From CAZZKG01 sp964654825 (lineage in GTDB: Bacteria; Gemmatimonadota; CAZMKB01): 56,059 nt of DNA. The DNA is taken from positions 1-56,059 of the forward strand of contig CAZZKG010000017.1 of the NCBI GenBank assembly GCA_964654825.1, in the 5' to 3' direction. How positions within the stretch are numbered: position 1 is the stretch's first letter; the number at the start of each line of letters is the position of its first letter. A program made the position numbers and the translations under genes. Positions 1 through 8,775 of the stretch are shown here, one piece after another. The notes under the pieces were generated by a model that saw only the letters and a list, made by a program, of their open reading frames with translations, ran no database searches and was not told the origin of the DNA.

Positions 1-1728
1 AACTCCGGTAACTCCCGAGGTCGGACCTTGTGATACCAAGGGCGAGGGACAGTCCCTGCCAGGGAAGAAAACGGATGGTGCTGTGGAAAGACTCTCTCGA
101 GGGATAGGAGCCGGGAAACTCCATGTCCATGTACAGGCTGTCAGAATGCGGCTGGTCATAGATGAGTGTCTCGCTCCCACCTCCCGTATCCTGAATATAA
201 TAAGAAAGATGCAGCCTCAGTTTTTCGTGGGCCCGGATTCTTGTCCCCGTTTCGATTTTCCAGGATCCCTCGTCGGTCGAGGGAGGGTGATTGCCGAAGG
301 AAAGTGAGAAGTATGGTTTGATTTTCTCTGACGCGCTGTACCCTACGGAAAAACCTGCCGAAACATCTCCGTCTTCACCCTTCAGGAGATCCAGTCTGCT
401 GCCGAAGGCGATGTGGAACAACCGGGAAGATCGGGTCAGGCCGCGAAGGTAGAGAGAATTTCTGAGCGTCCTGTCCCATCCCCCACCCTCATATTCCGCC
501 CGCAACCGCTCCCACTCATACCCGGCTACAAGCAGCTGGTCTTCGCTGAATCTCTTCAACAATCCGACATCGAACCCTGTTCTCCCCGTTTCGGCGCCTT
601 CCTCGATGGGAAAGTCGAAATTACCCTCGAACCTGTGGATCGTTCTCGTCACCGTACCGGTCAGCGACAGATTTTCCCGGAGATCCTTTGTGCCCGACAA
701 TCCGTAGGTGGACCGTGTGTGAGATCCGGTCGATGTCGTGTTATCGATCACGGTTTCTCTGTCTACCGATGTCCGCCTGACCCATCCTTCGACTCTCAAC
801 CCCCGTACGTCGAGCCCGAGCCTGGAGGCGATCTGCATGTTCTTCGAAGGGACGGCTTCAGTGAGCCCGTCAATGGACGAACGGGCTGCGGTTAGGTGCA
901 TGAATCCGTTTCCGGATAACTCCCGTGAGAAACTGCCCTGGACCAGGGTGAGGGATCCATCGCCATCCAGGATCGAGATCCTGCTCACCGGTTTCCCTCC
1001 GGGATGGCGGGATGTGATGATGTTGATCACAGCCTCCGTTGCCTCACCGGCCACGAGCACCGCAAGGGGACCCTGAAGGATCTCAATCCGGTAGATACTC
1101 TCTACGGCGATATCACGAAGATCCATGATTCCGGTGAACGGCTCGTTGGCTCTCGTTCCGTCGATCAACACGACTACTTCCTGCGGTTGACTTCCTCTGC
1201 GGGACAGGAACTGTTCATCGAGCAGAAATCCACCGTCGAGTATCTCGGTTCCTTCAACCCAGGCCATGAGCTCGCCGAATGTGCTTGCCCCTATTGCCGT
1301 GATGTCCTCCCGGAGAAGAACCGTGAGCTGTCCGGGGAACTTCTCCGCGTCGAAAGGCTCTGTGAAGGGGAGAGAGATTCGTTCTCTGTCGGCCAGCCAT
1401 GCCCCTGCCGGGGGAACCGTCTCGAGACTGTCGGCNNNNNNNNNNNNNNNNNNNNNNNNNNNNNNNNNNNNNNNNNNNNNNNNNNNNNNNNNNNNNNNNN
1501 NNNNNNNNNNNNNNNNNNNNNNNNNNNNNNNNNNNCGAGACTGTCGGCCCCGGAGGGAGACACGAGGAGCGAATCCGCGGGTAAAGTGGAAGAGTCCCAT
1601 TGGGCGGCGTCAAGGCTGTCGGGGAGAAGACTCTCGGGAATGGCGTCATTTGGAAACCCCTCTCCGGGAAATACAAGGAGCAGGGAAACACCAAGTATCA
1701 AGAAAAGATTACTGCTCCCACGGCGCAT
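1..1728 (-). CDS. TonB-dependent outer-membrane receptor (BtuB-like), 3' end outside window
   Basis: Probable outer-membrane receptor that imports a corrinoid or similar chelate using TonB energy. The start ATG at 1728 has a GGAGAG ribosome site and opens a signal peptide (MRRGSSNLFLILG...). A Ser/Asp/Leu-rich linker with repeated DSL units follows, then a 100-N gap. Beyond the gap the minus strand stays open to position 1. It reads as a TonB plug domain (VVVLIDGTRANEP, RIEILQGP, EAVINIITSR) followed by beta-barrel-like alternating strands. The gene overlaps the end of the ABC ATPase by 20 bases, so it is the last gene of a btuF-btuC-btuD-receptor operon. The B12 assignment rests on these neighbours. 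Another metal chelate is possible. The barrel end and its terminal aromatic residue are outside the window. Confidence 0.85.
1436..1535. other. Assembly gap of 100 N
   Basis: Exactly 100 N, a scaffolding placeholder, inside the receptor gene. The 13 bases directly left of the gap (1423-1435) and directly right of it (1536-1548) are identical, CGAGACTGTCGGC. The real missing length may therefore be zero or a small tandem repeat. Confidence 0.98.
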
Positions 1729-2512
1729 GTGTCTCTCCATTCTCCCACTCGAGTATGATTTTTCTGCCGGCTCTCTCTTCGATGACAAGATCTACCCCGA
1801 AGGTGTCTCTCAGATTCCCGCGTGTCAACACTTCGGAGCCGGGTCCCCAGGCGATCCTCTTCCCTTCACCCAACAGAAGGATTCTGTCCGCATATCTGCA
1901 GGTGAGATTCACGTCATGACTGACGAAGAGGACGGTGGTATTCTTTTCCTTTTGCATCCAGGAGATGTTGTCCATGACCATTCGCTGGTGAGCGATGTCA
2001 AGGTTCGAGGTGGGTTCATCGAGGAGGAGGATCGGTGTCGACTGTGCAATGGATCTTGCGATCAGAATCCTCTGTCTCTCGCCAGCCGACAGCGAGCTCA
2101 CGGGTTTTTCCCGAAATTCCCACGTGTCGGTCATCTCCATCGCCCATTGCGCAACCTCGATGTCGTGAGGTCTCACCTCTTCGAATCGCCCGAGGTAGGG
2201 TGACCTTCCGAGAAGCACCATTTCCAGAACTCCCGTATCGAAGGCGAATTCGACCGACTGTGAGAGGAGACCGATGGTTTTCGCTCTCTCGCTGCCGCTG
2301 AGATTTCCCACACTGCGATCGAAGACCCGTATTTCCCCATCATCGGGCTCGAGCCAGCCGGCAATGAGCCGCAGGAGTGTTGTTTTCCCGCTCCCGTTCA
2401 TACCGATGATCCCGAGGATCTCTCCCTCTTCTACTTCGAAACTCAGATCAGAAATTACCTGATTCGATCCATATGAAAAACCAACCCGATCTGCAGTAAC
2501 TGCTTCACTCAT
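1709..2512 (-). CDS. btuD: ABC transporter ATP-binding protein, BtuD/FecE type
   Basis: Cytoplasmic ATPase (267 aa) of a class II importer for vitamin B12 or iron chelates. It has Walker A (GMNGSGKTT), the ABC signature (LSAGERQR), Walker B (ILLLDEP) with D-loop SNLD, and the switch histidine (FVSHD). I use the ATG at 2512 (MSEAVTADRVGF). The frame stays open 27 codons further upstream, but that part lies inside the permease gene and is not protein-like. The gene starts 10 bases after the permease stop and overlaps the receptor start. The permease, binding protein and TonB receptor alongside it give the complete transport path. Confidence 0.9.
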   Translation of the reverse strand: MSEAVTADRVGFSYGSNQVISDLSFEVEEGEILGIIGMNGSGKTTLLRLIAGWLEPDDGEIRVFDRSVGNLSGSERAKTIGLLSQSVEFAFDTGVLEMVLLGRSPYLGRFEEVRPHDIEVAQWAMEMTDTWEFREKPVSSLSAGERQRILIARSIAQSTPILLLDEPTSNLDIAHQRMVMDNISWMQKEKNTTVLFVSHDVNLTCRYADRILLLGEGKRIAWGPGSEVLTRGNLRDTFGVDLVIEERAGRKIILEWENGETHAPWEQ

Positions 2513-2522
2513 TACAACCTCT

Positions 2523-3509
2523 TCATCCTGATTTCCCTTCCCGTCTGAGCAGGTAAATAAAGAAGGGGGTACCGAAAAGAGCCGTGACGACACCGACGGG
2601 GATTTCCTGAACGAACAGCGATCGTGCCACGGTATCTGAGACGATCAGAAGTGACGAGCCCACCAGAAGGCTGGCGGGTATGAGTGTCCTGTTGTCCGTC
2701 CCCAGACTCATCCTGACGATGTGAGGGACGATAAGACCGACGAAGCCGATGAGACCGCTCAGAGAGACTACCGCCCCTGTAATGAGAGAGGCCGCGAAAA
2801 AGAGGTAGAGTTTGGTTCTCTCGACATCGACACCGAGGGAGAACGCGTTTTCCTCTCCCAGTGAGAGGAGGTTGAGATCTCTTGCGTGATAATAAATCAG
2901 AATGCCGCCTATGCACACCAGAACGAGGACGAAAACTGCCATGGTGACGGTCTTCCCGGTCCAGATCACCCCGAGAAATCCCATGAGAACATAGAGGATT
3001 TCATGGAGCTCCTTGTCAGCCCACATCATGAGGAACATAATGAGAGCTCCGAAGAGCGTCCCGACAATTACTCCTGACAGGAGTAATGTCTCCCTGGGAA
3101 CTCTGCCGCCCCGTCGTGAGAGCAGGTACACGATAAGCGTCGTGATAAAAGAACCGGAGAACGCGAACACGGGGACGAAGAACGATGAGGCGAGGCCCGA
3201 CCCGCTGAGAACGATAAGGCCGACAGCTGCTCCCAACGCACCGCCCGTACTGGTTCCGAGAATGTAGGGATCAGCGAGAGGGTTCCTCAGCACTCCCTGA
3301 AAAACAGCACCGCTCATCGCAAGAGTTCCTCCCACGATGGCAGCGAGAAGCACCCGCGGAAGCCGCACCCTGAGAATGATCCCGAGATCCGCCCCTGCCG
3401 GTCCGATTGAAAGGGAGAGGATCGATACACCCAGAAAAACAGCTCCGAGGAAAATCAGTCTGCGGAGCAGACGTACCCGTGAGAAGTTATTCCTGTCAGT
3501 GATCTCCAC
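2523..3509 (-). CDS. btuC: ABC transporter permease, BtuC/FecCD type
   Basis: Inner-membrane permease (about 328 aa) of the FecCD family, strongly hydrophobic with about ten membrane segments. Family landmarks are RLPRVLLAAIVGGTLAMSGA and NPLADPYILGTSTGGALG near the N-terminus and GLIGFVGLIVPHIVRM near the C-terminus; the last contacts the ATPase. The start is GTG 3509 or TTG 3512, both behind GGGAAAG, and overlaps the end of the binding-protein gene by about 14 bases, which suggests translational coupling. It works with the flanking binding protein and ATPase. Confidence 0.9.
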   Translation of the reverse strand: MEITDRNNFSRVRLLRRLIFLGAVFLGVSILSLSIGPAGADLGIILRVRLPRVLLAAIVGGTLAMSGAVFQGVLRNPLADPYILGTSTGGALGAAVGLIVLSGSGLASSFFVPVFAFSGSFITTLIVYLLSRRGGRVPRETLLLSGVIVGTLFGALIMFLMMWADKELHEILYVLMGFLGVIWTGKTVTMAVFVLVLVCIGGILIYYHARDLNLLSLGEENAFSLGVDVERTKLYLFFAASLITGAVVSLSGLIGFVGLIVPHIVRMSLGTDNRTLIPASLLVGSSLLIVSDTVARSLFVQEIPVGVVTALFGTPFFIYLLRREGKSG

Positions 3510-4404
3510 CAAGTCTTTCCCTTATGCGCTCGATTCCCTGCAGTACCCGTGGACCGGGTCTCAGAACTAGATCCGGATCTACATCGTCGAAGACTCTGCC
3601 ATTTTTAACCGCTTCGATGTCCTGCCAGCCTATCCGTAAAGAGAGGTCATGTGCTGTGGTCAGTCCATGAAAAATGAATATGACCTCCGGATTATCCAGT
3701 ATTACCCTCTCGGGATTGATGATACTGTAGTCTCTTTCGAGATTTACCGCGATGTTGCTACCCCCCGCTCTTGTGATGAGATCACTCACGAATGAGGCCT
3801 CTCCCGCGGTCATCAATGGACTGCTCGAGATCTCGATGAACACGCGGGGTTTCGAATCATCGGTCCCTCTCTGAGATTCGTCCAGTGTACGGAGGTTCTC
3901 GCTGAACGTCCGTATGGAGTCACGGCCGGCGGCGGTATCTCCGAGTAACTCCAGTAGTCTTTGCATACTCGATACGAGGTCCGCACAATCAGACGGATAT
4001 ACCGTGTAGATCGGGATGCCGAGGGATGAGATTGTTTCTATCCATCGCGCCTGTTCATGAGAAGTCGTCAGAACGAGATCAGGTGACAGGGCGATAATAC
4101 GCTCGAGTGATGGATTGGAAAAATCACCGATCTTCTGAATCGAACCGGCCCGGGCAGGCCAATCACATTGATTGGTGACTCCGACAAGACGCTGTCCCGC
4201 ACCCAGAAAAAAGAGTATTTCCGTGATACCGGGAGCGAGGGAAACGAGCCTTTCCGGCCGGCTGTCGAGTTCTACGACTTTACCGAGATCATCAACGCTC
4301 TTGCGCAATCCGGTTTTATAGTTCTCAAGACGGGAACTCCGACAGGACAGGCTTACGAGGGTGCAGATGATGAAGTACATGAGAAAGGGCATGTGCCTGT
4401 GCAT
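3496..4404 (-). CDS. btuF: Cobalamin-type periplasmic binding lipoprotein, BtuF family
   Basis: Substrate-binding protein (302 aa) that presents ligand to the BtuC-like permease. The N-terminus is a lipoprotein signal with lipobox LVSLSC, so it is probably lipid-anchored. The body is a class III (helical-backbone) binding protein: RPERLVSLAPGITEILFFLG, then GVTNQCDWP, a pattern common in B12-binding BtuF homologues, then SPDLVLTT. It is first in the operon, about 50 bases downstream of a good sigma-70-type promoter. No B12 riboswitch is visible upstream. Specificity for B12 rather than a siderophore or haem is inferred from that motif. Confidence 0.85.
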   Translation of the reverse strand: MHRHMPFLMYFIICTLVSLSCRSSRLENYKTGLRKSVDDLGKVVELDSRPERLVSLAPGITEILFFLGAGQRLVGVTNQCDWPARAGSIQKIGDFSNPSLERIIALSPDLVLTTSHEQARWIETISSLGIPIYTVYPSDCADLVSSMQRLLELLGDTAAGRDSIRTFSENLRTLDESQRGTDDSKPRVFIEISSSPLMTAGEASFVSDLITRAGGSNIAVNLERDYSIINPERVILDNPEVIFIFHGLTTAHDLSLRIGWQDIEAVKNGRVFDDVDPDLVLRPGPRVLQGIERIRERLGGDH

Positions 4405-4458
4405 GAGAATGAAATAATCCCCGGTGACATGTAAAAAAAAGGGAGAAACAGTTACCCA

Positions 4459-4487
4459 AATTTACCACGGCACGCACGACCTGTCAA
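4459..4487 (-). promoter_or_regulatory. Putative sigma-70 promoter of the btuF operon
   Basis: On the minus strand TTGACA (4487-4482), a 17-base spacer, then TAAATT (4464-4459). The predicted transcript starts near 4452, about 48 bases before the btuF start codon. Confidence 0.55.
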
Positions 4488-4518
4488 ACTCTCTAAGGAA
4501 GAGATACGGATACGTGTA

Positions 4519-5787
4519 TCAATGATCGAGATAGTGGACTTCGAAAACGGTTCCGTCGGTAATAACCTGAATGTGAGATTTCAGGGCAGAACTCTCACGC
4601 CGTCCCTGATCGGTCCTGAAAAGGTCTGCGAGGAGATATTCCAGGTTGTTGAGCACCTGGGCCTCAGGGAGGTTCCCGCCCACTTCCCCGCTGTCGATAG
4701 AGAGTAACGCTACCCGGGGCGAGACCGCTTCGAGGAAAATTGGTGAATTCGCATCACCCGAACCGTGATGCGACAGTTTAAGTATTTCCGAGGCAAGTAC
4801 GTCTGTTCCGGCATAATGGGAGAGTAGACGTTCTTCGACTTCCGCTTCTGCATCCCCGGTGAACAGCAGGTCGATTTCGCCATAGGTCAGTTTCAGAACG
4901 ATTGAAAGGTTGTTGACATTGTCCACCATACCCGTGAAGCCCGAGTTGAGAATCAGAACATTCACGGCCGGATCCCAGTCCAACACCCCGGGTCTGGAAG
5001 TTTCATTGTCTCCCGCCTTCAACCGGGACACCGGGATCCCCTGATGATCGGCATACCGAATGATCTCGTCGAGCAGCTGAACATCCTCCGGTTGAATATC
5101 GGGTAAGAGAATCTGCTCCACGAAATAGGCTTCGAGGACACCATCACCGGGAATATTTCGGTCGCCGAGCGCTCCTCCGATGTGGTCTTCGTGAGGGTGT
5201 GTGAGAATGAGTACATCGAGAACGCCGTCATCCGACAGGGACGGATTATCATCGAGAAATTTTCTGAGGTCATAGATATGCCCGGCGCTGCCGCAGTCGA
5301 TTAAAACGGTACTTCCACCCGGAAGGGTGAGCAAATGTGCATCTCCCCAGCCGACGTCGATCGTGACTGCACTGAGGCAAGCCTCTGAGCCCCTATTCCC
5401 TGTACCTTCAAAAGTCAGGCCTTCACTCCGGACGATACTACCGTAATGCTCATAACCTTCGAAAACACCTGAATACTTCGCACCAGAAACGGTACTGATC
5501 GCGTATGACTCGTGGGTTCGCACGAATCTTCTTCCCGAAGGATACACGAATGTCTGTGCCGTGTCGGTCCCCCGTCGGTAACAAAACCTCGATAGTACCG
5601 GTACGGGAGCGGTCCATGTGAAGATCTCGCCTGAATAGTTGATCCCTACGGAATCATCACGAGAGAGAGGATGATTACCACATTCGAGCAGTAGATATAC
5701 GAGGATACATAGGAGGAGAAGCGGCACAGATAGAGAGCAAATTATGTGTTGTGAATTACGGTAATTCCTTTCTAGCCCCGTCCTCAT
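4519..5787 (-). CDS. ComEC C-terminal-like metallo-beta-lactamase-fold protein, membrane-anchored
   Basis: A 422-aa protein with one N-terminal hydrophobic segment (about residues 15-35; VPLLLLCILVYLLLECG, possibly a poor lipobox) and a ComEC/Rec2-like metallo-beta-lactamase domain from about residue 140. Metal-ligand motifs are LTHPHEDHIGG, LLFTGDAE and LKLSHHGS. Such domains are usually nucleases or phosphodiesterases outside the cytoplasm. Here the ComEC channel domain is absent, so this is a stand-alone exported hydrolase. RBS GGAGAAGGG directly precedes the ATG. The gene lies between the B12 operon and the secretin gene. Its substrate cannot be told from sequence. Confidence 0.75.
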   Translation of the reverse strand: MRTGLERNYRNSQHIICSLSVPLLLLCILVYLLLECGNHPLSRDDSVGINYSGEIFTWTAPVPVLSRFCYRRGTDTAQTFVYPSGRRFVRTHESYAISTVSGAKYSGVFEGYEHYGSIVRSEGLTFEGTGNRGSEACLSAVTIDVGWGDAHLLTLPGGSTVLIDCGSAGHIYDLRKFLDDNPSLSDDGVLDVLILTHPHEDHIGGALGDRNIPGDGVLEAYFVEQILLPDIQPEDVQLLDEIIRYADHQGIPVSRLKAGDNETSRPGVLDWDPAVNVLILNSGFTGMVDNVNNLSIVLKLTYGEIDLLFTGDAEAEVEERLLSHYAGTDVLASEILKLSHHGSGDANSPIFLEAVSPRVALLSIDSGEVGGNLPEAQVLNNLEYLLADLFRTDQGRRESSALKSHIQVITDGTVFEVHYLDH

Positions 5788-5935
5788 CCCTTCTCCACCA
5801 CCTGAATCGAAAACTCTCTACGATTTTTTTTAATTCCTCACCGGTCAAGCCATGAGACGCCAGACTTTTTATGAACTCCGGTTCCAGATTATTCTCTCTT
5901 GTCACATTGTCCTTTCCTGTTTCATCCTTTTTCAA
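5756..5935 (-). CDS. Possible small protein, 59 aa, unknown
   Basis: A short open frame starting at TTG 5935 behind GGGAGGAAGGA, or at GTG 5905 behind AGGAAAGGA. It ends 32 bases inside the start of the hydrolase gene, which would allow coupled translation. The product is charged, with a predicted helix (GLTGEELKKIVESF) and a basic-aromatic tail (RFRWWRRDEDG). No family is recognised. It fills an otherwise empty 234-base gap after the secretin gene. It could equally be untranslated leader. Confidence 0.35.
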   Translation of the reverse strand: MKKDETGKDNVTRENNLEPEFIKSLASHGLTGEELKKIVESFRFRWWRRDEDGARKELP

Positions 5936-6021
5936 TCCTTCCTCCCGCGATCAACTCATTTTCGTCAGTGAAGAGACTCGGTATCAGGGTTTGGTGATAT
6001 TATTGTACAAGAAACATGCCA

Positions 6022-7719
6022 TCAGCTTATCCCCGTCGGCATCACACGGGGAGTAATAAATATAAGCAGATCGGTATTTTGGACCCGTCTGGATTTGTGA
6101 GTGAAGAGATATTTCAACACTGGAATCCTTCCGACGAAGGGCACCCGTTTCACGGTTTCGACTTCAGATTCCCGGATGAGACCGCCTATCGTGATCGTGT
6201 CGCCGTCTTTCACTTTTATCTGTGTGGTGGCTGTCCTCTCGGCTATGATAGGCCGGTCGTTGAACTCGCCCGTGTATGAGGTGATCTCTTCGACACGGGG
6301 CTGCAGCTGCAGAGTTATATCTCCATTTTGATGCACGTGCGGGATCACGATAAGGCTGATTCCGATTTCCATCTCCTCGAACGATTCGAGAATGACATCC
6401 GAGGTTGTTCCGCGTTCCCGAATCGGTATGAGGATTTTCGTACCGACGTTTATCCTGGCTTCGTGGTTGTCGAGTGTCGCCACTCTCGGATTGGAGAGGA
6501 GCCTGGCATTGCCGGACTGTTCCAGCAGCTGGAGGATTGTGCTGAACTGGTGGAGTTTGAGCTGGCCGAAGGTAAAATCTCCATCCTTGAACATCTTGTT
6601 ATACGTCTCGATTTCCCCGGTCGATCCGGTAAGCGCGAGAAGTGCCGGATCTACCGGCGGCCTCCCGGTAAACTCACCTTCGATGTGCCAGTTGATGCCT
6701 AGATCATCTGCTTCGGTGATCAATTTTTCGATGAATTTCACCTCGATCATCACCTGCGGGAGGGGGACATCCAGTTCATGGACCATTTCTCCGATGGTAT
6801 GCACAACACCCGGATAATCGGTGACCATGAGCACATCCTTCCTCTCTTTGAATATCCGGTCTTCGGAGAGATGGCTTTCGGATCTCTCCAGGAGATTCCT
6901 CGAAAACCCTGCGATATTGCCTTCTTTCGACACCAGTTTTTCACAGGCTTCTTTGAGGGCATCCGCATCGGCATAATCCAGCTTGAACAGTCTGGTCACC
7001 ATGTCGCTTTTTCCATTGAAACTTTCTTTTACAATTATGATTTCGCCCTGCCTGACGTAATCGTATCCTCTTGTCCGGAGAATCGCCGACAGCGCGTCAT
7101 CAATCGACACACCTTTGAGCTTGGTGCTCACAGTTCCCTTGAGTTTGCCATCCGTGATGATATTCAAGCCGTAGTTCTCAGAAATCATGTGGAGGACCGA
7201 CTCGAGGCCGGCGTCTTTGACCGTCAGATCGATGATCGGCTCTCCCCGTTCGACATCTCTCTCATGATAACCCTGCCGCGGAGCCTCGCTCTCCCGGGTC
7301 GATTGAAAATTGAACCTGAGCTCATTGTCTGACGCGTTGACCTGGTAATCCGGAACGTTTTCGTATGAATTCTCGAGATCGAGTACTACCCGTGCGACGA
7401 GGGGTTCGAGAGACAGCTGAGCCCATCTGATAGACCGCAGGAGACCTCCTTCAACGACAACACTCTGGACGGGGCCGGACGTTTTCACACCGGGGAGGTC
7501 GACAGCTACTCTCGGAGGGTCCGACAGATTCTTGATACTGTATATGACGGGTTCGGTCAACTCAATGATTACACAGAGAGAATCATTTTCCCACTCCGAA
7601 TGGACATCCTCGATAGAATTGAGTACTTCCCCGGAGACTTCCGATCTCATATTCGTCACCGACCCTGTACATAACAGGAGAAATCCGGTCATCAGTATTA
7701 TTCGTATATGCGTTCTCAT
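6022..7719 (-). CDS. pilQ: Outer-membrane secretin, PilQ/GspD family
   Basis: Outer-membrane channel (565 aa) for a type IV pilus or type II secretion machine. In order: signal peptide; AMIN-like beta domain (about 35-135; RVAVDLPGVK) thought to bind peptidoglycan; a secretin N0/STN-like domain (GVSIDDALSAILRTRGYDYV); an N1-like domain; and the secretin core (about 310-560) with VPLPQVMIEVKF, LSNPRVATLDN, IGGLIRES and the closing DLLIFITPRVM. At 565 aa it is compact for PilQ. RBS AAGGAA precedes ATG 7719. It is the last gene of the assembly cluster, directly after the PilP/GspC-like gene that should dock onto its periplasmic domains. Confidence 0.92.
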   Translation of the reverse strand: MRTHIRIILMTGFLLLCTGSVTNMRSEVSGEVLNSIEDVHSEWENDSLCVIIELTEPVIYSIKNLSDPPRVAVDLPGVKTSGPVQSVVVEGGLLRSIRWAQLSLEPLVARVVLDLENSYENVPDYQVNASDNELRFNFQSTRESEAPRQGYHERDVERGEPIIDLTVKDAGLESVLHMISENYGLNIITDGKLKGTVSTKLKGVSIDDALSAILRTRGYDYVRQGEIIIVKESFNGKSDMVTRLFKLDYADADALKEACEKLVSKEGNIAGFSRNLLERSESHLSEDRIFKERKDVLMVTDYPGVVHTIGEMVHELDVPLPQVMIEVKFIEKLITEADDLGINWHIEGEFTGRPPVDPALLALTGSTGEIETYNKMFKDGDFTFGQLKLHQFSTILQLLEQSGNARLLSNPRVATLDNHEARINVGTKILIPIRERGTTSDVILESFEEMEIGISLIVIPHVHQNGDITLQLQPRVEEITSYTGEFNDRPIIAERTATTQIKVKDGDTITIGGLIRESEVETVKRVPFVGRIPVLKYLFTHKSRRVQNTDLLIFITPRVMPTGIS

Positions 7720-7732
7720 GAAAAATTCCTTT

Positions 7733-8197
7733 TCATAATTTCAAGACCAGTGTCCGATTGCCTTTTCTCAGTTTCACCGTCCCGGATAGTATTTCTTCAA
7801 TCATATAACCCGCTATTATCTGACCACCCGTATACACCTCACCATTAATCACAGCTGTCGATCGTCTTCCGTCCGTCAGTATGCCGGAGAGCGTGAAGCC
7901 GGTTCCGCTGCCCCTGCCGGTGACCGCAGTACCTTTCGTGGCCGATCTCTTTACACGGGGTGAGAACGGATCTTTCCCCCAGTCTTTATGAAGAACGACA
8001 ATACGATCCGCTTGATCGATTCTTCGTGTGAGAGCGAATGACGAATCGACGGTCGACGCACCATCAACCGGCTCGACATTTTCTGGTGTACTCTCCTTGG
8101 ACCATCTCGAGACCATACTGATGATTGCGACGATCATGATGGTAAAAAATAGTGCTGAGAGCTTTTTGTTCGCTTTGAGATTTTTTTCAAACTTCAT
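7733..8197 (-). CDS. PilP/GspC-like inner-membrane linker protein
   Basis: Bitopic protein (154 aa): cytoplasmic start (MKFEKNLKANKK), one membrane helix (about 13-32; LSALFFTIMIVAIISMV), a flexible Ser/Thr/Glu linker, then a small beta domain. That domain carries the family-typical phrases KDPFSPRV, FTLSGILTDG and AVINGEVYTGG, ending in VKLRKGNRTLVLKL. In relatives this homology-region domain bridges PilN/PilO or GspL/GspM to the secretin. ATG 8197 is preferred to 8221 because GAGG lies 8 bases before it. It overlaps the pilO end by 11 bases. Too diverged to decide between PilP and GspC. Confidence 0.75.
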   Translation of the reverse strand: MKFEKNLKANKKLSALFFTIMIVAIISMVSRWSKESTPENVEPVDGASTVDSSFALTRRIDQADRIVVLHKDWGKDPFSPRVKRSATKGTAVTGRGSGTGFTLSGILTDGRRSTAVINGEVYTGGQIIAGYMIEEILSGTVKLRKGNRTLVLKL

Positions 8198-8771
8198 CAG
8201 TCGGTACCTCTTCCAGCACATAAATATACAGCTCTAATTTTATATCCAACGGGCTGTTACCGGGCCGCGAAGAAGCCATGCTGATTCTGCCCGGGACAAC
8301 GTGGAAGGGGTACTGCTGGAGAGATTCGAGGAATCTCCCGCATTCCAGGTAACTCCCCTCCATCTCGATTATGAGTGGAAATTCAAGGATTCTCAGATTA
8401 CCGGAGGAACTTACTTCCATCTCTTTCCCCTCGCGATCGCCAATAGGCGGGATAAGTCGAATCGGCCTGAAACCCGCCTCCCTGATCCAGGAGGTCAGTT
8501 CCCACCCTGCCTCTATTATTCTGTTCTGTGCTACGAATCTCTTCCGCCGGGTTTCGATATCCTCTTTGAGGCGATCGAGAAAAATCGACTCCTCTTCTAT
8601 GTGATACAGGGGATCGAGATTTGCTTCCATCTCACCGACCCTGTCGTGAATCTTCCTGTTCAACTCGTAGACATACTCCCGCTGAGGGGCGAGAAGGAAA
8701 CCGTAGAAAAAAGCGAGCATCCCCGCGAGGAACAGGACGTGCGAAATAATTTTTATCCAGAATATCTTCAT
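8187..8771 (-). CDS. pilO: PilO/GspM-like alignment protein
   Basis: Bitopic inner-membrane protein (194 aa). It has a short cytoplasmic tail, one membrane helix (about 5-28; ISHVLFLAGMLAFFYGFLLA), a periplasmic coiled coil (about 35-85) and a ferredoxin-like domain (FPLIIEMEGSYLECGRFLES, a PilO hallmark). It should pair with the PilN-like half of the upstream fusion protein. The spacing of 4 bases after that gene and 11-base overlap with the next show one operon. Confidence 0.85.
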   Translation of the reverse strand: MKIFWIKIISHVLFLAGMLAFFYGFLLAPQREYVYELNRKIHDRVGEMEANLDPLYHIEEESIFLDRLKEDIETRRKRFVAQNRIIEAGWELTSWIREAGFRPIRLIPPIGDREGKEMEVSSSGNLRILEFPLIIEMEGSYLECGRFLESLQQYPFHVVPGRISMASSRPGNSPLDIKLELYIYVLEEVPTDEV

Positions 8772-8775
8772 CTCG

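Noticed and set aside
1004..2203. 399-aa plus-strand frame running through the N gap
   Set aside because: Antisense to the receptor and ABC ATPase; translation through N has no meaning.
4405..4518. Cobalamin riboswitch before btuF
   Set aside because: No B12 box or conserved core found; the leader after the predicted start is only about 48 bases.
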